DNA of 64,000 bases from Petunia secreta (Eukaryota; Streptophyta; Magnoliopsida; Solanales; Solanaceae): the NCBI GenBank assembly GCA_029990175.1, contig JARKIP010000053.1:19672001-19736000 (forward strand). The letters run 5' to 3'. Below are positions 10,992 through 22,313 of the stretch, in pieces; the first letter of the stretch is position 1, and each line of letters starts with the position of its first letter. A program made the position numbers and the translations under genes. Under the pieces are notes generated by a model. It searched no databases. It was not told where the DNA came from and was given only the letters and a program-made list of their open reading frames with translations.

Positions 10992-11403
10992 ATGGCTAAT
11001 TTTTGATTTTTTGTCGTTGCGGTGATGAAGTGGTTTTAACAACGTCATGGACTACCGCCAACCCTGGTCGATGCTTCTATGCTTGTAAAAACTATAGAGT
11101 AATTGTTTAACTCATTTATTTATGGATCAAATAATATTGGTTTTTAAGATTGTTTTTTGTTTGTTCTTGAAGAACAATGGCTTCACAGGTTGTAACTACT
11201 TTGCATGGTGTGATCCACCAACTCCAGAGAATCAAAAGAAGATTATTTTGGGACTGCTAAAAAAGAAGAGTGAGTTAGATGCACTGTTGAAGGAAAATAA
11301 AAAGCAACAAAATTCGAAGAGATTGTGTCTACTTATTGCATGTTTGGTTATGATCAAAGTGTTGTTTTTTGGCAAATCAAAAATCTGTTGCTGCTTAATT
11401 TAA
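10992..11403 (+). pseudogene. GRF zinc-finger protein gene of the MULE
   Basis: Exon 1 (11012-11098) reads CRCGDEVVLTTSW then NPGRCFYACKNYR. After a 74 bp intron (gtaatt to gaag), exon 2 (11173-11403) continues GCNYFAWCDPP. These are the conserved C, C, NPGR.FY.C and C.F.W.D positions of the GRF zinc finger. A lysine-rich coiled stretch and a hydrophobic end (LCLLIACLVMIKVLFF) follow, a layout common in small plant GRF proteins. The ATG at 10992 is one frame off and soon meets TGA, so a 1-2 base indel broke the start. It converges with the transposase; its role there is unknown. Confidence 0.8.
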
Positions 11404-11833
11404 TGGTCTTTATGTATTAATCATTTTAATGTCTTCTAGTAAGCTTGTTTATCAATAAAGTTGTTTATCAATTAAGGTTGTTTATTAGCTTGTCTCTTTG
11501 GTTCTATGATGTGCCTAACCATGTAGCGAGCAACTTAATGCAACACAACTAGGAATAGAATTGGAACAAAAATATAAGACATCATACACTAACTTCATAG
11601 ATAATCAAAAGAGGTGTTCATACATAAATGACACCAATGAACCTAACAAAACAAGGGTGTTCATACACCCTCAAATAACTTAACAAGAATGGTGTTGTAG
11701 GCAGCACCAAGATTAACAAAAAATGGTGTTCATACAAAGACACCAAATATTACCAAATAAGCCTAAGTGGATGAAACCACTATTTGTTCATATAAACCAG
11801 TCACTAACAAACATAAAGGATAACCTAGAATAC
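11404..11833. other. Spacer between the convergent MULE genes
   Basis: AT-rich, without a gene. It should hold both 3' ends; imperfect repeats of gtgttcatac occur near 11610-11740. No defined terminator is visible. Confidence 0.6.
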
Positions 11834-13783
11834 TTAAGTAAAACTTCCTTGACTTGGATTGGGCTGTGATGAAACAGCTCTTTGTAGTACTTCCCTAGTG
11901 ATAGCTGGACTTCCATTCCACCTCAGGCCCCTATTTTCTGGTTTGTATGCACACTCCTTGACTGAAGCAGATGATGTCAAGCCACCAGTATCAATGACTC
12001 TAGTATTACAAGAATCACTATGCAAAAATTTAACAGTTAGTTGTTGCCAAAAAGTATTAAATACATAAACAACCATTAGTGCAAAAAATAAAGTTAGTAC
12101 TTACAGAAAAAGAAGTGAAACCATTGCTTGCTTGGAAAAGTCCAATGCCCTTCCTTCCCCCTACCTCTTGCAGCACCCCTTCCTGTTGCAGAACTACCTC
12201 CTTCATAGAACTGCCTACTCCACTAACATTTATACCAGAACCCCTTCCAGCACCCCTGCCTCTTCCAGCACCCCTACCCCTAACACCTGGACTGCCTTCT
12301 CCACAAACATTTGTACCAGAACCCATTCCAGCACCCCTGCCTCTTCCAGCACCCCTGCCTCTTCCATCAGAACTGCCTGGGACACCAGTTGCACTATCAG
12401 TTTTAGGGGCTCTAGGACAACCTCTTTTGTTGTGCCCATATTCTTTACCGTTAGAGCATGATACTTCCTGCCCCTTCCTAGACAGTTTCCTAGCCTTAGG
12501 ATGTTCAGTCTCCTCTCTTCTTCTTTTCTTCTGAGGCCTACCAGGCATCTTTCTTATTAGTGGAGGCTCAACAGGGGGATTGTTGGTGGATGGCCACATG
12601 GCCATGTTGTTCATAGGCTGGATAAAAGTTGAGTAGGCCTTCAGATAAGTATCCCTTCTATACCACTTAGAAACATACACTTTTGGGTCTTCATTTCTGT
12701 GGTTCATTGTTGTAATTGCATGGGCACAGGGAATGCCTTTCAAGTTCCATGCCCTACAACTGCAAGTCAAGTCAGTAAACTTGACAGTGTGGGTGAACTT
12801 GTCATCTACCACCTCATATCCTCTATCCCCATTCCACCTCAAGTCACACTTCATTTAATGTTCAACATTATCCCCAAGCACTTTCATTGCAATGGGGGAT
12901 ATATCTTCTTTCCAACCCAGTCCAAAATCCCTCAACTTACTCAACCTTTCCATCATTTTCACCCTTATCTCTTCCAACATTGTGATCACAGTCTTGTGTC
13001 TGGCTTCAAGTATCCAGGCATTTAATGTTTCACACATGTTGTTGTCAATAACATCACACTCTACCCCAGCATTAAATTAGGCCCTGCACCAACCTTCTTT
13101 TCTATAACACAATAGGCTTTCACAGATTTTATACCCTAGCTTATCTAGTTCTTCCATGTTTTTGTTCATGTCAGCAATACAAGAAGACCTAGCAATCTTC
13201 CAGAAACAGTTCCTTCTTTCCAACCCCCTCCAATTCTTTGACCAATTAGCTAAGACATGTCTAGCACACATCCTATGTTCAGCTTTAGGTAGCAGGTTAT
13301 TAATAGCTATAGTCAGCCCCTAAAGTGAGTACAAAAACAGTGATCAATAGACAAATGAAGAAACTAACTTACATAATTAACTTAAGTGTGAAACTGACTT
13401 AACAGAAGACCAAAGTATACAACTAAATGAAGATAGTTAATTACTTACTAAACTGTTTTTGGAAGATAGTTAAAAACTGATTTAACTACTAAACTAAATG
13501 AAGTTAGTAAACTGCAATAAACTTAAGAAAATAGTAATTAAGTTAACTACAATAAACTGCAATAAACTTAATAAACTTAACTACAAAACTTAAGTTAGAC
13601 AAATTATTTAAACTAGTAAACTGAATTAAATTAAACTAGTAAACTGAATTAAATTAGTAATTAACAGAAAAACTAATCTTCTGCATGTCAGACATCATGG
13701 TCAGCTATTGCTCATCTCCCAAATTCAAGTCTTGGATGATACATCTTAGAAACCACTCCAAGTTATGTGTATTTTCAACCTCC
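11834..13783 (-). pseudogene. MULE transposase, C-terminal part (SWIM, zinc knuckle)
   Basis: Continues the transposase left of the inserted LTR. It reads EVENTHNLEWFLRC after the LTR, then an intron (about 13321-13690), RMCARHVLANWSKNW, and the SWIM finger CSCRAWNLKGIPCAH. The zinc knuckle CSNGKEYGHNKRGC has lost its second Cys (Gly). A Gly/Arg-rich low-complexity region (12170-12380) follows. A last exon at about 11834-12027 is joined by a canonical intron (gtaagt...gcatag). In-frame stops near 13077 and 12855 break the frame. The MULE transposase cuts and pastes DNA by binding the TIRs. Confidence 0.85.
13321..13690 (-). other. Intron of the MULE transposase, with short tandem repeats
   Basis: Low-complexity A/T sequence without coding content between two transposase exons. 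It holds a perfect 23 bp tandem pair near 13612-13657 (unit begins aaactagtaaactgaatt) and many aataaactta copies. Confidence 0.65.
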
Positions 13784-14143
13784 ACAATTGGTGCAATGCA
13801 AACCCGAAGGTAAGCCCTACACGAAAAGGACGCGGAAGAAGACAAGAATAAAAGATAGAAGCAAGACAAATCTTGCTTCGATTCAAAAGAACAGTGAGGA
13901 ACCTGTCTCAAAGCTCAATTGAATGAGGGCCAAGATGCACCTATGCTATGCAACAATCCTCAAGAAGACAAGCTTCTTGCAAACTGCATGACCAAGAAGA
14001 AAATGTTCAATCGAAGACACCGAATGACACAAGTTCTTTAAAATCCCACGTCGGGGTTTGGCTCCATCAGAGACTCACAATAGTACTTGCTATGTTTGAT
14101 CATTCAACAACAACTGTTTACAAATGAAATGTAATCGAGTATT

Positions 14144-14603
14144 ACTCTTGAGGAGGAGGTCTATATGTCTCAACCGTTTCTGGATACCGCTCATCCAGGA
14201 TATGTCTGCCGACTTCACAAAGCTCTTTACTCGTTGGCGCTCCGTAAGGCCCAAAGTCAACGAGATCTTCTTTATCCGGTGCGGGAGCTGACGTAACAAA
14301 CTACGCGAGCCTCCCAACGAAGCCAACATAAATCCGATCCGAATAAAAAAAATAAAAGGATGTTTGATTATTGTGGTATACCAGCCACCAGTTCTGGAAC
14401 TTCCAGTTCCAATCGAAGCATATAGAGCTGAACCTTCATTCGGTAGTTTTCTCCGAGCATTGATTTCGCAAAATTCTCCGAGCATTGATTTCACAAAATT
14501 CTCTGCGATAATGGAATGCACGCATTAATAATCTATGATGATCTTAGTAAACAGGCGGTAGCATATCGACAAATGTCATTATTGTTACGCCGACCACCAG
14601 GTA
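14144..14603 (+). other. Nuclear insert of mitochondrial DNA (atp1 piece plus copia RT piece)
   Basis: Absent from the sister LTR, where gtatt runs straight into tataggctacgc. The 5' part (14144-14237) reads TLEEEVYMSQP then HPGYVCRLHKALYSL, a Ty1/copia reverse transcriptase fragment. The 3' part (14507-14602) reads DNGMHALIIYDDLSKQ then RQMSLLLRRPPG, the plant mitochondrial ATP synthase alpha subunit (atp1). The middle is unassigned and contains a 26 bp tandem pair at about 14450-14500. Plant mitochondria carry retroelement fragments, so one mitochondrial piece is likely. About five LTR bases were lost at the site, as in end joining. Confidence 0.75.
14507..14602 (+). pseudogene. atp1: Fragment of mitochondrial atp1
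   Basis: Thirty-two codons without a stop cover the F1 alpha-subunit segment with IYDDLSK and LLLRRPPG, both highly conserved around the nucleotide site. The spelling DNGMHAL is that of plant mitochondrial atp1, not chloroplast atpA or the beta subunit. The frame ends at the insert border (gta gct), so this is an inert fragment. Confidence 0.85.
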
Positions 14604-14968
14604 GCTACGCTAAGGATAAAACAGTAAATGGTCACAGGTGACCAATAAAAATAAGCCACGTAGGGCTGAGTAAATGCGTGTGTTCGGCAGCCTTGACTTC
14701 GGTGCTTGGTTACTTTCTCAAAAAAATTTGTCATCGGGCGCCCACAATTTTTGGTGTTCGGTTCTGTGTTGCTCGGCGCCGAGAATTGGTGTTCGGTCAT
14801 TCGAAGAGGTGGCCTTCGATTCTTGAGCTCAGCCGCTCAGCTTCGGAGTAGTTGCTTTCCTTCGGCCAAGCCAAGTGAATGTGGACATCGTGCAGCAGCT
14901 TGGCTTGGCTTCGTGTCATTGGCCTCGGTGGATCGAACACCTGATCAGCACGTGTTCGGGCTGCATCA

Positions 14969-15903
14969 ACAATGGCCCAAGCTATTGGGATCATTTGATT
15001 GTTCCCATCCTTGGACAGTGCCACAAGTAATTACCCTTTGCACATACCCTTCAAAAAATACCCATCCAGGCATATTATTCTTCTACATCCTTCAAGCCAC
15101 CCTTTCTTCATGGCATGGAAACAAACATAAAAACTTTGGAACACCTGTTTTCCGTCACCTCTATCTACTGACTTCACAACACAAGTACTCCCTTGGTTGG
15201 TCTGTAGTATCATGTCCCTATAGTCATAAATCCTCTTGAACTCAGCATGAATATCACCTATTATCTCTTTCCAAATTTTGGCCCTGGCTCTATAGACCAC
15301 AGATCTCTCAGCATACAGATCAAGGTCATCCTTTATCTTCCTCTTCAGCTCCCACACTTTTATGTTGGGTTGTCCAACTATGGTCTTCCTGTAATGCTTT
15401 GCTAGCCACCTTGAATTGCATAATATATTTTGTTTGTCCTGTAACATGCGCGAACAGGATTGTACCTTACAAAAAAAAAAATAGAAAACAACAATTAAGT
15501 AGCTTATCTAGTGAGATCTAAAAGACTAATATAAGATAGAATAGACTAACATAAAAGTCAAGTACCTTTTAACCTTAAAATTGTTGCTCCTGCCATCAGT
15601 ACTTGCTACCAGCTGCCATTGACAGTTTTCCTTGCATCTCACCAACACTCTTTTTGGTTCATTAATCCATTTTTCAATTTGAACTCTTCTTTGAATTGCA
15701 TAAGTTGTAACAACATCTCTAAACTGCTTCACACTTTCAAATATCAAACCCAACTCCCATGTTATCTTCTGGATGTAGGGTCAAATATTAATGTCGTTTT
15801 CCTCATCTTTTCAGCCTGCCTCTTCTTGTATTCTTCACTAAATTCATCCTTTATGTCTGAGTCAAAGCTTTCAGCATCTGAAGAGCCATAGTAAGGATCA
15901 TCT
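14969..15903 (-). pseudogene. Duplicated MULE transposase segment next to the solo-type LTR
   Basis: A second copy of 22314-23245, highly similar throughout, including the intron (about 15470-15566). It reads the MuDR N-terminal domain (GLIFESVKQFRDVVTTYAIQ), then AKHYRKTIVGQPN and the first part of the transposase core with LDGYFLKG, whose Asp is the first catalytic residue, ending at DGNNQMIPIAWAIVD. On its right it is cut at ggatcatct (15903) and fused to the gypsy integrase. On its left it meets the LTR with ACAAT. Confidence 0.88.
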
Positions 15904-16700
15904 TCACCTTTGCATGCAACTCGATCAAGGAAGTGGCTCGATGAGTACCTTCAAAATCAATAACAGAATCTCGAGGCAATGGGGTTAAATCAAGTGGAAT
16001 TAAAGGATTAAAACCATACACGCATTCGAACGGGGTCATATTTATCATTCGATGCACCGTTCGATTGTATGCAAACTCCATCATGGGAAAACGATCTGCC
16101 AAGTTTACGACCTTACCTTTGGTCATTGCTCGAAGCAATGATCCCAAGGTTCGGTTAACTACCTCGGTCTGTCCATCAGTCTGAGGATGGTGAGACGCCG
16201 AGAATAGTAGTTTGGTGCCAAGGGCACCCCACAAGCATTTCCAAAAATGACTCAAGAACTTTGAGTCTCGATCACTTACAATAGTACGAGGCACACCATG
16301 CAATTTCAACACATTAGAAATAAACAAAGTAGCTACATGTTGTGCATCATCACACTTTTTGTAAGGAATAAATTGAGCCATTTTTGAAAAACGGTCGACT
16401 ACGACAAAGATGCTATCATGTCCACCCCCCGACCTCGGTAACCCCAACACAAAGTCCATGGATATATCAACCCAAGGTCGATCAGGCACAGGCAACGGGG
16501 TGTACAAACCATGAGGGTTGGACTTCGATTTAGCTTTCTTGCAAACGAGACAAGCGTTGCAAAGCTTTTCCACATCTCGTCGCATTTTTTGCCAATGGAA
16601 CTGCTCGGTTAAGATCCAAGAGTTTTGTCAACACCGAAGTGTCCCATCAAGCCTCCGGAGTGAGCTTCTCAAAGTAAGAGCTCTCTCTACGATGACACTG
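15904..16700 (-). pseudogene. Ty3/gypsy integrase (truncated), minus-strand element
   Basis: The zinc domain is readable (HSGGLMGHFG, CNACLVCKK) with a frameshift between its halves. The core has MDFVLGLPRS, SDRDSKFLSHFW and HPQTDGQTEVVNRTLG, so the D, D, E residues are present. FECVYGFNPLIPLDL fits a Reina- or Galadriel-like chromovirus; the clade is uncertain. The frame breaks off after SLIELHAKVK at about 15904, where MULE sequence begins. The C-terminal DNA-binding part, the 3' untranslated region and the polypurine tract are missing. Confidence 0.88.
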
Positions 16701-18790
16701 GCACACAAACCCTCCCATTCTTGAAGAGGTAGCCATCGTGCCACTGATATTTCTCAACCCTTCGGCCACTCAAGATTGCGTTACGAACGAATTTCAGCTT
16801 GGGATCGTCTTCGTACATCAACTTGATGCTTTCGAATCCCATGAGCCTAGAGGCGAGAGTGGTCGCTAAGGCAAATTTCCTTAATAGTTCATCGGCCACA
16901 ACATTGTCTTTTCCCTTTTTGTAATGAATTACATAGGGAAAACTTTCAATGAATTCAACCCATTTGGCATGCCTTCGGTTTTATTTCTCCTGACCTCAGA
17001 GATGTTTCAAAGATTCATGATCACTTATAATCACAAACTCTCGAGGCCACAAATAATGTTTCCAATGGGCGAGTGCTCGAACGAGGAGTTGTAAAGCACC
17101 CTTAAGCTTTTCGCTGAAGTAAGCGATCGACTTCGATTCTTGCATAAGCACTCCTCCGATCCCAACTCCAGACGCATCACACTCGACTTCGAATGCTTTG
17201 CCGAAGTCAGGGAGTTGCAACAATGGGGCAGAGCAGAGCCTCCATTTTAACTCTTGGAAAGCCCTTTCTTGGGACTCTCCCCATACAAATAGATGGTCTT
17301 TCTTAACCAGCTCGGTTAAAGGAGCTGCCACGGTGCTAAAGTCATGAACAAACCTTCGGTAAAAGCAAGCTAAGCCATGGAAGCTACGAACTTGCGATAC
17401 CGAGGTTAGAGTTGGCCAATATTTGATAGCTTCGACTTTTGACTCGTCGACTTCGACACCATTAGCACTGACAACGAATCCTAGAAAGACTACACGTTCG
17501 ACACAAAAGGCACATTTCTTGAAGTTAGCATATAACTTCTCTTCTCTAAGCTTATCAACCACTAGCCTTAGGTTTTCAACATGTTCATCCACAGTTTTAC
17601 TATAAACAAGTATGTCATCGAAGTAAACGACAACAAACTTATTTATGAACGGTTTGAGCACATGGTTCATCAGTCGCATGAATGTGCTTGGTGCGTTGGA
17701 TAAGCCAAAAGGCATCACCAACCATTCATAGAGACCGAACTTGGTCTTGAATGCGGTTTTTCACTCGTCTCCGGGTTTCATTCAGATTTGGTGGTAACCG
17801 GACCTGAGGTCTATCTTCGAAAAGCATGAAGAACAACTTAACTCGTCTAGCATGTTATCTAATCGAGGGATAGGATGACGATACTTTACCGTTATTTTGT
17901 TGACTGCTCGGCAATCAACGCACATTCGCCATGTTCCATCTTTCTTCGGGACAAGGATAACAAGAATGGTGCAAGGACTCAAGCTCTCTCAAACAAGGCC
18001 CTTGTTCAGCAACTCATCAACCTGCCTTTGGAGCTCTTTGGTGTCTTCGGGATTGCACTGGTATGCAGGTTTGTTGGGGATTTTAGACCCCGGTACGAAG
18101 TCAATTTGGTGCTCGATTCCTCTCAACGGAGGTAATCCACCTGGCATTTCTTCGGGAAACATGTCTCCGAAGTCCTGCAAAACACTTTGTACAGCACTAG
18201 GCAAAGGGTTATCGTTAGAAAAATCATCATTAGAGTTTAGAAAGATACCCTTGTGCACGAGGCAAATCATCATCTGACCGTTGTCGTTGCCTCGTAGATA
18301 CTCACCCGGTTGCATGATTGCACATATATTTCTTACTTTGGGCGGTGACTCTTTGTCTTCAGCCACAATTTTTGTTCCCATCGGAAGCTTAGCTTTGGCC
18401 GCTTCTTTCAATTCTTTCATCCGTTTATAGTCCTCGGTGACTTGTTTCGGAGACAAGGGTTTGAGTAAGAAACTCTTCCCTTCGAGCCTTGCAGTGTAAG
18501 TGTTGGAACTTCCATTGTGAACAACCGACCGATCATACTGCCATGGTCGACCCAATAGCATATGACAAGCTTGCATCGGCACTACATCGAACATCATCTC
18601 ATCTTGATATTCTCCAATTCTAAACTTGATACACACTTGTTTGACAACCAATTCTCCACACTCGTTCAACCATTGTAATTTGTAAGGGTGGGGGTGTTTC
18701 AAAGTAGGTAGTCCCATTTGTGAAACCAAGGTTTGGCTCACCGCATTTTGCACAACTACCCGAGTCAATGATCATCGAACACACCTTCCC
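16701..18790 (-). pseudogene. Ty3/gypsy protease end, reverse transcriptase and RNase H
   Basis: Reads CHMLLGRPWQYDRSVVHNG (protease end), then VPKKDGTWRMCVDCRAVN, FSKIDLRSGYHQI, MPFGLSNAPSTFMRLMN and the catalytic VVYFDDILVYS of RT. RNase H begins at VECDASGVGIG, but the stretch before RALAHWKHYLW lacks about a dozen residues, including the usual catalytic Glu segment. Stops lie near 17990, 17783 and 16997, and a frameshift near 18770 separates this part from gag. It makes cDNA in intact relatives; here it is dead. Confidence 0.9.
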
Positions 18791-20369
18791 CCTCACTCGA
18801 CATCGGGCATGGAAAAAATTTTCTCTTTGGTTGTCCTCTTCTTCGAGAGTCATGCAGCTCAAATTCCTTCGAACCACAAGAAACATTTTCGGATGATCAG
18901 CTTCGGTAGCTTCACGACCATCATCATGTTCAGCTCTGTCAATCTCCTCGATAAATTCCTCTTCGGTGTCACTCGCTTGCTCATGGACGGTTCCATCTTC
19001 GAGCAAAATCATAACCTTGCGAGTTGGACACTCTTTTGCCATGTGACCATAACCTTTGCATTTATGACACTGAATATTTGAAGCACTAGTAGAATTAAGT
19101 TGAACTTTACCTCCCACTTCCCTTGGTTGGTTAACAGTCACACCCCTTTCGAAGGGTTTCTTCGAATCTCGAACAGTGCTAGCACTTGTTGAATTAGGAC
19201 TCTTCCATTCTTTACCTCGGTTCAAAGGAGTTGAAGTAGTGACTCCTCCGTACCGGTTTTCTTTATCATCTTTCACCCATTTCTCAGCTTCGGTGGTAGC
19301 TTCGAACAAATCTTCCAACGTGTGGTACACGTGTAGCCTCAATTGAGATGACACATCCCAAGCCAAGCCATTTTTGAACCGAATAGTGGCTTGCTCTTCA
19401 TCTTCTTCCAGATCAAGATTCAATCGAATCCTCACAAACTCATCATGATACTCTTGAACTGACTTGGACCCTTGCTTTAACTCATAGAGCTTCTGAAATT
19501 GAGCTTGCCTATACTTGGCACTCAAATACTTAGCATCCATTTTTCTCTTCAACTGTGCCCAAGTAGTGACTTCGGGATAGACATTCCTTTGTCTCACCCT
19601 TTTGTCAGCTTCCCACCACGTAGATGCATACGCTTCGAACGAAGCAATGGCATGGGCAGCTTTCCTCTCTTCGGTCATCTCATTGGTTTCGAAGATTTGC
19701 TCCATTCTAAGCTTCCATTCAAGATATTCATCTGGATCACCAGTTCCTTTAAAGGGTGGAATAGTGATCTTGACACTGTTCAAGTTTGAATCTCGAGCAC
19801 CTCGAATCTGTTCGGGATACTCATCATAATAGTCATCAGCCTCACGCTCAATATTTCGATCAACATATGCGCCTCGGCCTCGACCTTGGAAATTTCCACG
19901 ACGTCGTTGAGCTTGCCTTTGTTAAACGAACGGTGGCTCATATTCAGGTTCAGTATCAGGAAATTCTCCTTCATCTACCTCTTCATCAACGACCTCAATT
20001 TGTCTTCGGGCCATTGGAAGTGGTACTTCTTTCACCTCGGGGAATGCCCAAGTATTGATTCTCAGCTTGGGGATTGCCCAAGTTTTGTTGTGTTCGGGGG
20101 TTGCCCACAACTTCCTTTCGAACAGCCTCGCTCTTCAACTGATGTTGTCGAACAAGCTCAGCAAACAGCTCAGGTTTCATCGGAGTGGAGTTGCTTGTTC
20201 CAGCGCCGGACCCAGGTAAGGCTACGGACACACTTCCTTGCTCGAGTTGAGCTACTCGAGAACTCACTCCTCTTACTTCGGCACTGACGCCTTGTATCGC
20301 AGCCATGAGATCGGCTAACGACACTTCGGGCTTCTCAATGCCTTTGCCATCGCCTCTATTCCCAGCCAT
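18771..20369 (-). pseudogene. Ty3/gypsy gag with zinc knuckle and protease start
   Basis: Likely starts at MAGNRGDGKG (20369). The capsid part reads TIPPFKGTGDPDEYLEW, AYASTWWEADKR and LYELKQGSKSVQEYHDEF, as in plant Ty3/gypsy gag. The CCHC knuckle CHKCKGYGHMAKEC is intact, and the protease motif MIIDSGSC follows in the same frame. A frameshift near 20040 and a stop near 19923 lie in the N-terminal third. Gag would form the particle that packages element RNA. Confidence 0.88.
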
Positions 20370-21559
20370 GGTACCTGCACGAATCAAAGACCAAATAAAA
20401 TCTTAAGGTTAGAAATCACCTCACACACTCCCTCACCTTTGTTGGGTGGCACTCGAGTCCACTCAATGTATGGGTTCGGTTTTGGTCACTCAAGAACTTG
20501 TAGCCAATGGCTTCCTCGTTTGATCAATTTCTCTCAGTTCCTTCGAATTTAACAAGTTACAATGTCTCCTTCGGGATGAGTGAATTGATACGACTCGATG
20601 GAACGGACGCTATTTACTCTGTGCTTCGGAAGTCAAAGAATTTTCTATGAAAGTTGGACTTCGGTCACCGATGCACGAGTTCCTTTACGCTCAGCTGAGT
20701 TAGTACGACCTCGAGTAGGAAGAATTACTCTAGAGATCCACTAACTAGATTTATCGAACACAAGAAAAGTGAAAACCTAGGAGAATCTACCCTTCGATTC
20801 CTCTTGGGAATCTTTTTCGATCACACCAACTCTTGTCCGTACAAGAGTGGTCCCTCCATGGTACGGATAGGGTTTTACCTTATCCAATTTCCTTTTCTAG
20901 CCGACAACTTTTCACCTGGGGTTTTAATCTTTACACTTTACCCCTTTCTTCTTCAATGGAACAGTGAAGATTTTGCTCCGGCATACGGATACTTAACTTC
21001 GTTCGCTGACCAAGATTTTCAACAGAATTTATGTTGCATCTTTCAATTCCAGTAACAACAACAACGGAGGAAATCAGTTCAAAGTTCCTTGAGCTAAGAC
21101 TCAGCTCCTCGTGTTCGTACACAGTTACAAACGTAACAATTTTCCGGCGTACGGACACGGTTCAAATCATAGAACTTCGAAAATTTAAGCACAAAACACA
21201 CTCAAATCAATCAAGAACCACCAGTCTTCATCGGCAACTATCAACACACTGGGGTTCGATTTTTGTCACTAGCAACGCTCCAAACAGTCCAAAAATTCAC
21301 CACGAAACCTTAGTCGACAATCGTGTACGACAGGTGCTCGTTGGAATCAGGAAACAATGGTGAACAAGAATCAATGGTTATTTGATTCAAACAACCAACA
21401 AATCAACCAAAATTTTTGAATTTTCCTTTTCTACTTTTTTTTTTTTTGTAAAAACACCACAGCAACAACAATCCACAACAAGGAAGAAAGTTGAAACTGG
21501 AGACACAAGCATGAATATAACGAATAGGATTTGAGGTTGTAAGAACAAGCTCAAACCTT
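20370..21559 (-). other. Leader of the minus-strand gypsy element
   Basis: About 1.2 kb between primer binding site and gag, without a supported gene. It is typical untranslated leader, with a T-rich run at 21435-21450. Confidence 0.65.
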
Positions 21560-21571
21560 GCTCTAATGCCA
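21560..21571 (-). other. Primer binding site of the minus-strand gypsy element
   Basis: On the - strand this reads TGGCATTAGAGC, three bases after the LTR. It matches the common plant initiator-methionine tRNA site TGGTATCAGAGC with two changes. It fixes the right LTR as the 5' LTR and the element as minus strand. Confidence 0.75.
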
Positions 21572-21574
21572 AGA

Positions 21575-22313
21575 TGGTGCAATGCAAACCCGAAGGTAAG
21601 CCCTACACGAAAAGGACGCGGAAGAAGACAAGAATAAAAGATAGAAGCAAGACAAATCTTGCTTCGATTCAAAAGAACAGTGAGGAACCTGTCTAAAAGC
21701 CCGATTGAATGAAGGCCAAGATGTACCTATGCTATGCAACAATCCTCAAGAAGACAATCTTCTTGCAAACTGAATGACCAAGAAGAAAATGTTCAATCGA
21801 AGACACCGAATGACACAAGTTCTTTAAAATCCCACGTCGGGGTTTGGCTCCATCAGAGACTCACAATAGCACTTACTATGTTTGATCATTCAACAACAAC
21901 TGTTTACAAATGAAATGTAATCGTGTATTTATAGGCTACGCTAAGGATAAAATAGTAAATGGTCACAGGTGAACACTAAAAATAAGCCACGCAGGGCTGA
22001 GTAAATGCGTGTGTTCGGCAGCCTTGACTTTGGTGCTTGGTTACTTTCTCGAAAACATTTGTCATCGGGCGCCCACTAGACTTCGAACACAATTTGTGGT
22101 GTTCGGTTCTGTGTTGCTCGGCGCCAAGAGTTGGTGTTCGGTCATTCGAAGAGGTGGCCTTCGATTCTTGAGCTCGGCCGCTCAGCTTCGGAGTAGTTGC
22201 TTTCCTTCGGCCAAGTCAAGTGAATGTGGGCATCGTGCAGCAGCTTGGCTTGGCTTCGTGTCATTGGCCTCGGTGGATCGAACACTTGATCAGCACGTGT
22301 TCGGGCTGCATCA
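21575..22313 (-). mobile_element. Right (5') LTR of the Ty3/gypsy element in the MULE
   Basis: 739 bp with the same TG...CA ends as the left LTR, followed by the target copy ACAAT at 22314-22318. The primer binding site adjoins on the left. It differs from the left LTR by scattered substitutions and by lacking the mitochondrial insert. Confidence 0.9.

Larger units (their letters stand above)
13789..14968 (-). mobile_element. Left LTR of Ty3/gypsy element in the MULE (solo-type)
   Basis: Starts TGGTGCAATGC and ends ctgcatca, as does 21575-22313. It is 1180 bp because of a 460 bp foreign insert at 14144-14603; without it the lengths agree. ACAAT lies on both sides (13784-13788, 14969-14973), and MULE transposase sequence adjoins both, so by itself it looks like a complete solo LTR. 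The true pol 3' end does not lie beside it. Confidence 0.88.

Noticed and set aside
10992..11403. GRF zinc-finger gene as an independent host gene
   Set aside because: It lies just inside a matched MULE TIR and converges with the transposase, so it belongs to the element as now arranged; a capture origin remains possible.
14090..14521. 143-codon ORF on the minus strand
   Set aside because: It runs antisense across the copia and unassigned parts of the mitochondrial insert and into LTR sequence; the recognisable proteins are on the + strand.
14706..15239. Plus-strand ORF (177 codons), repeated at 22009-22584
   Set aside because: Antisense to the LTR end and MULE transposase; duplicated with them.
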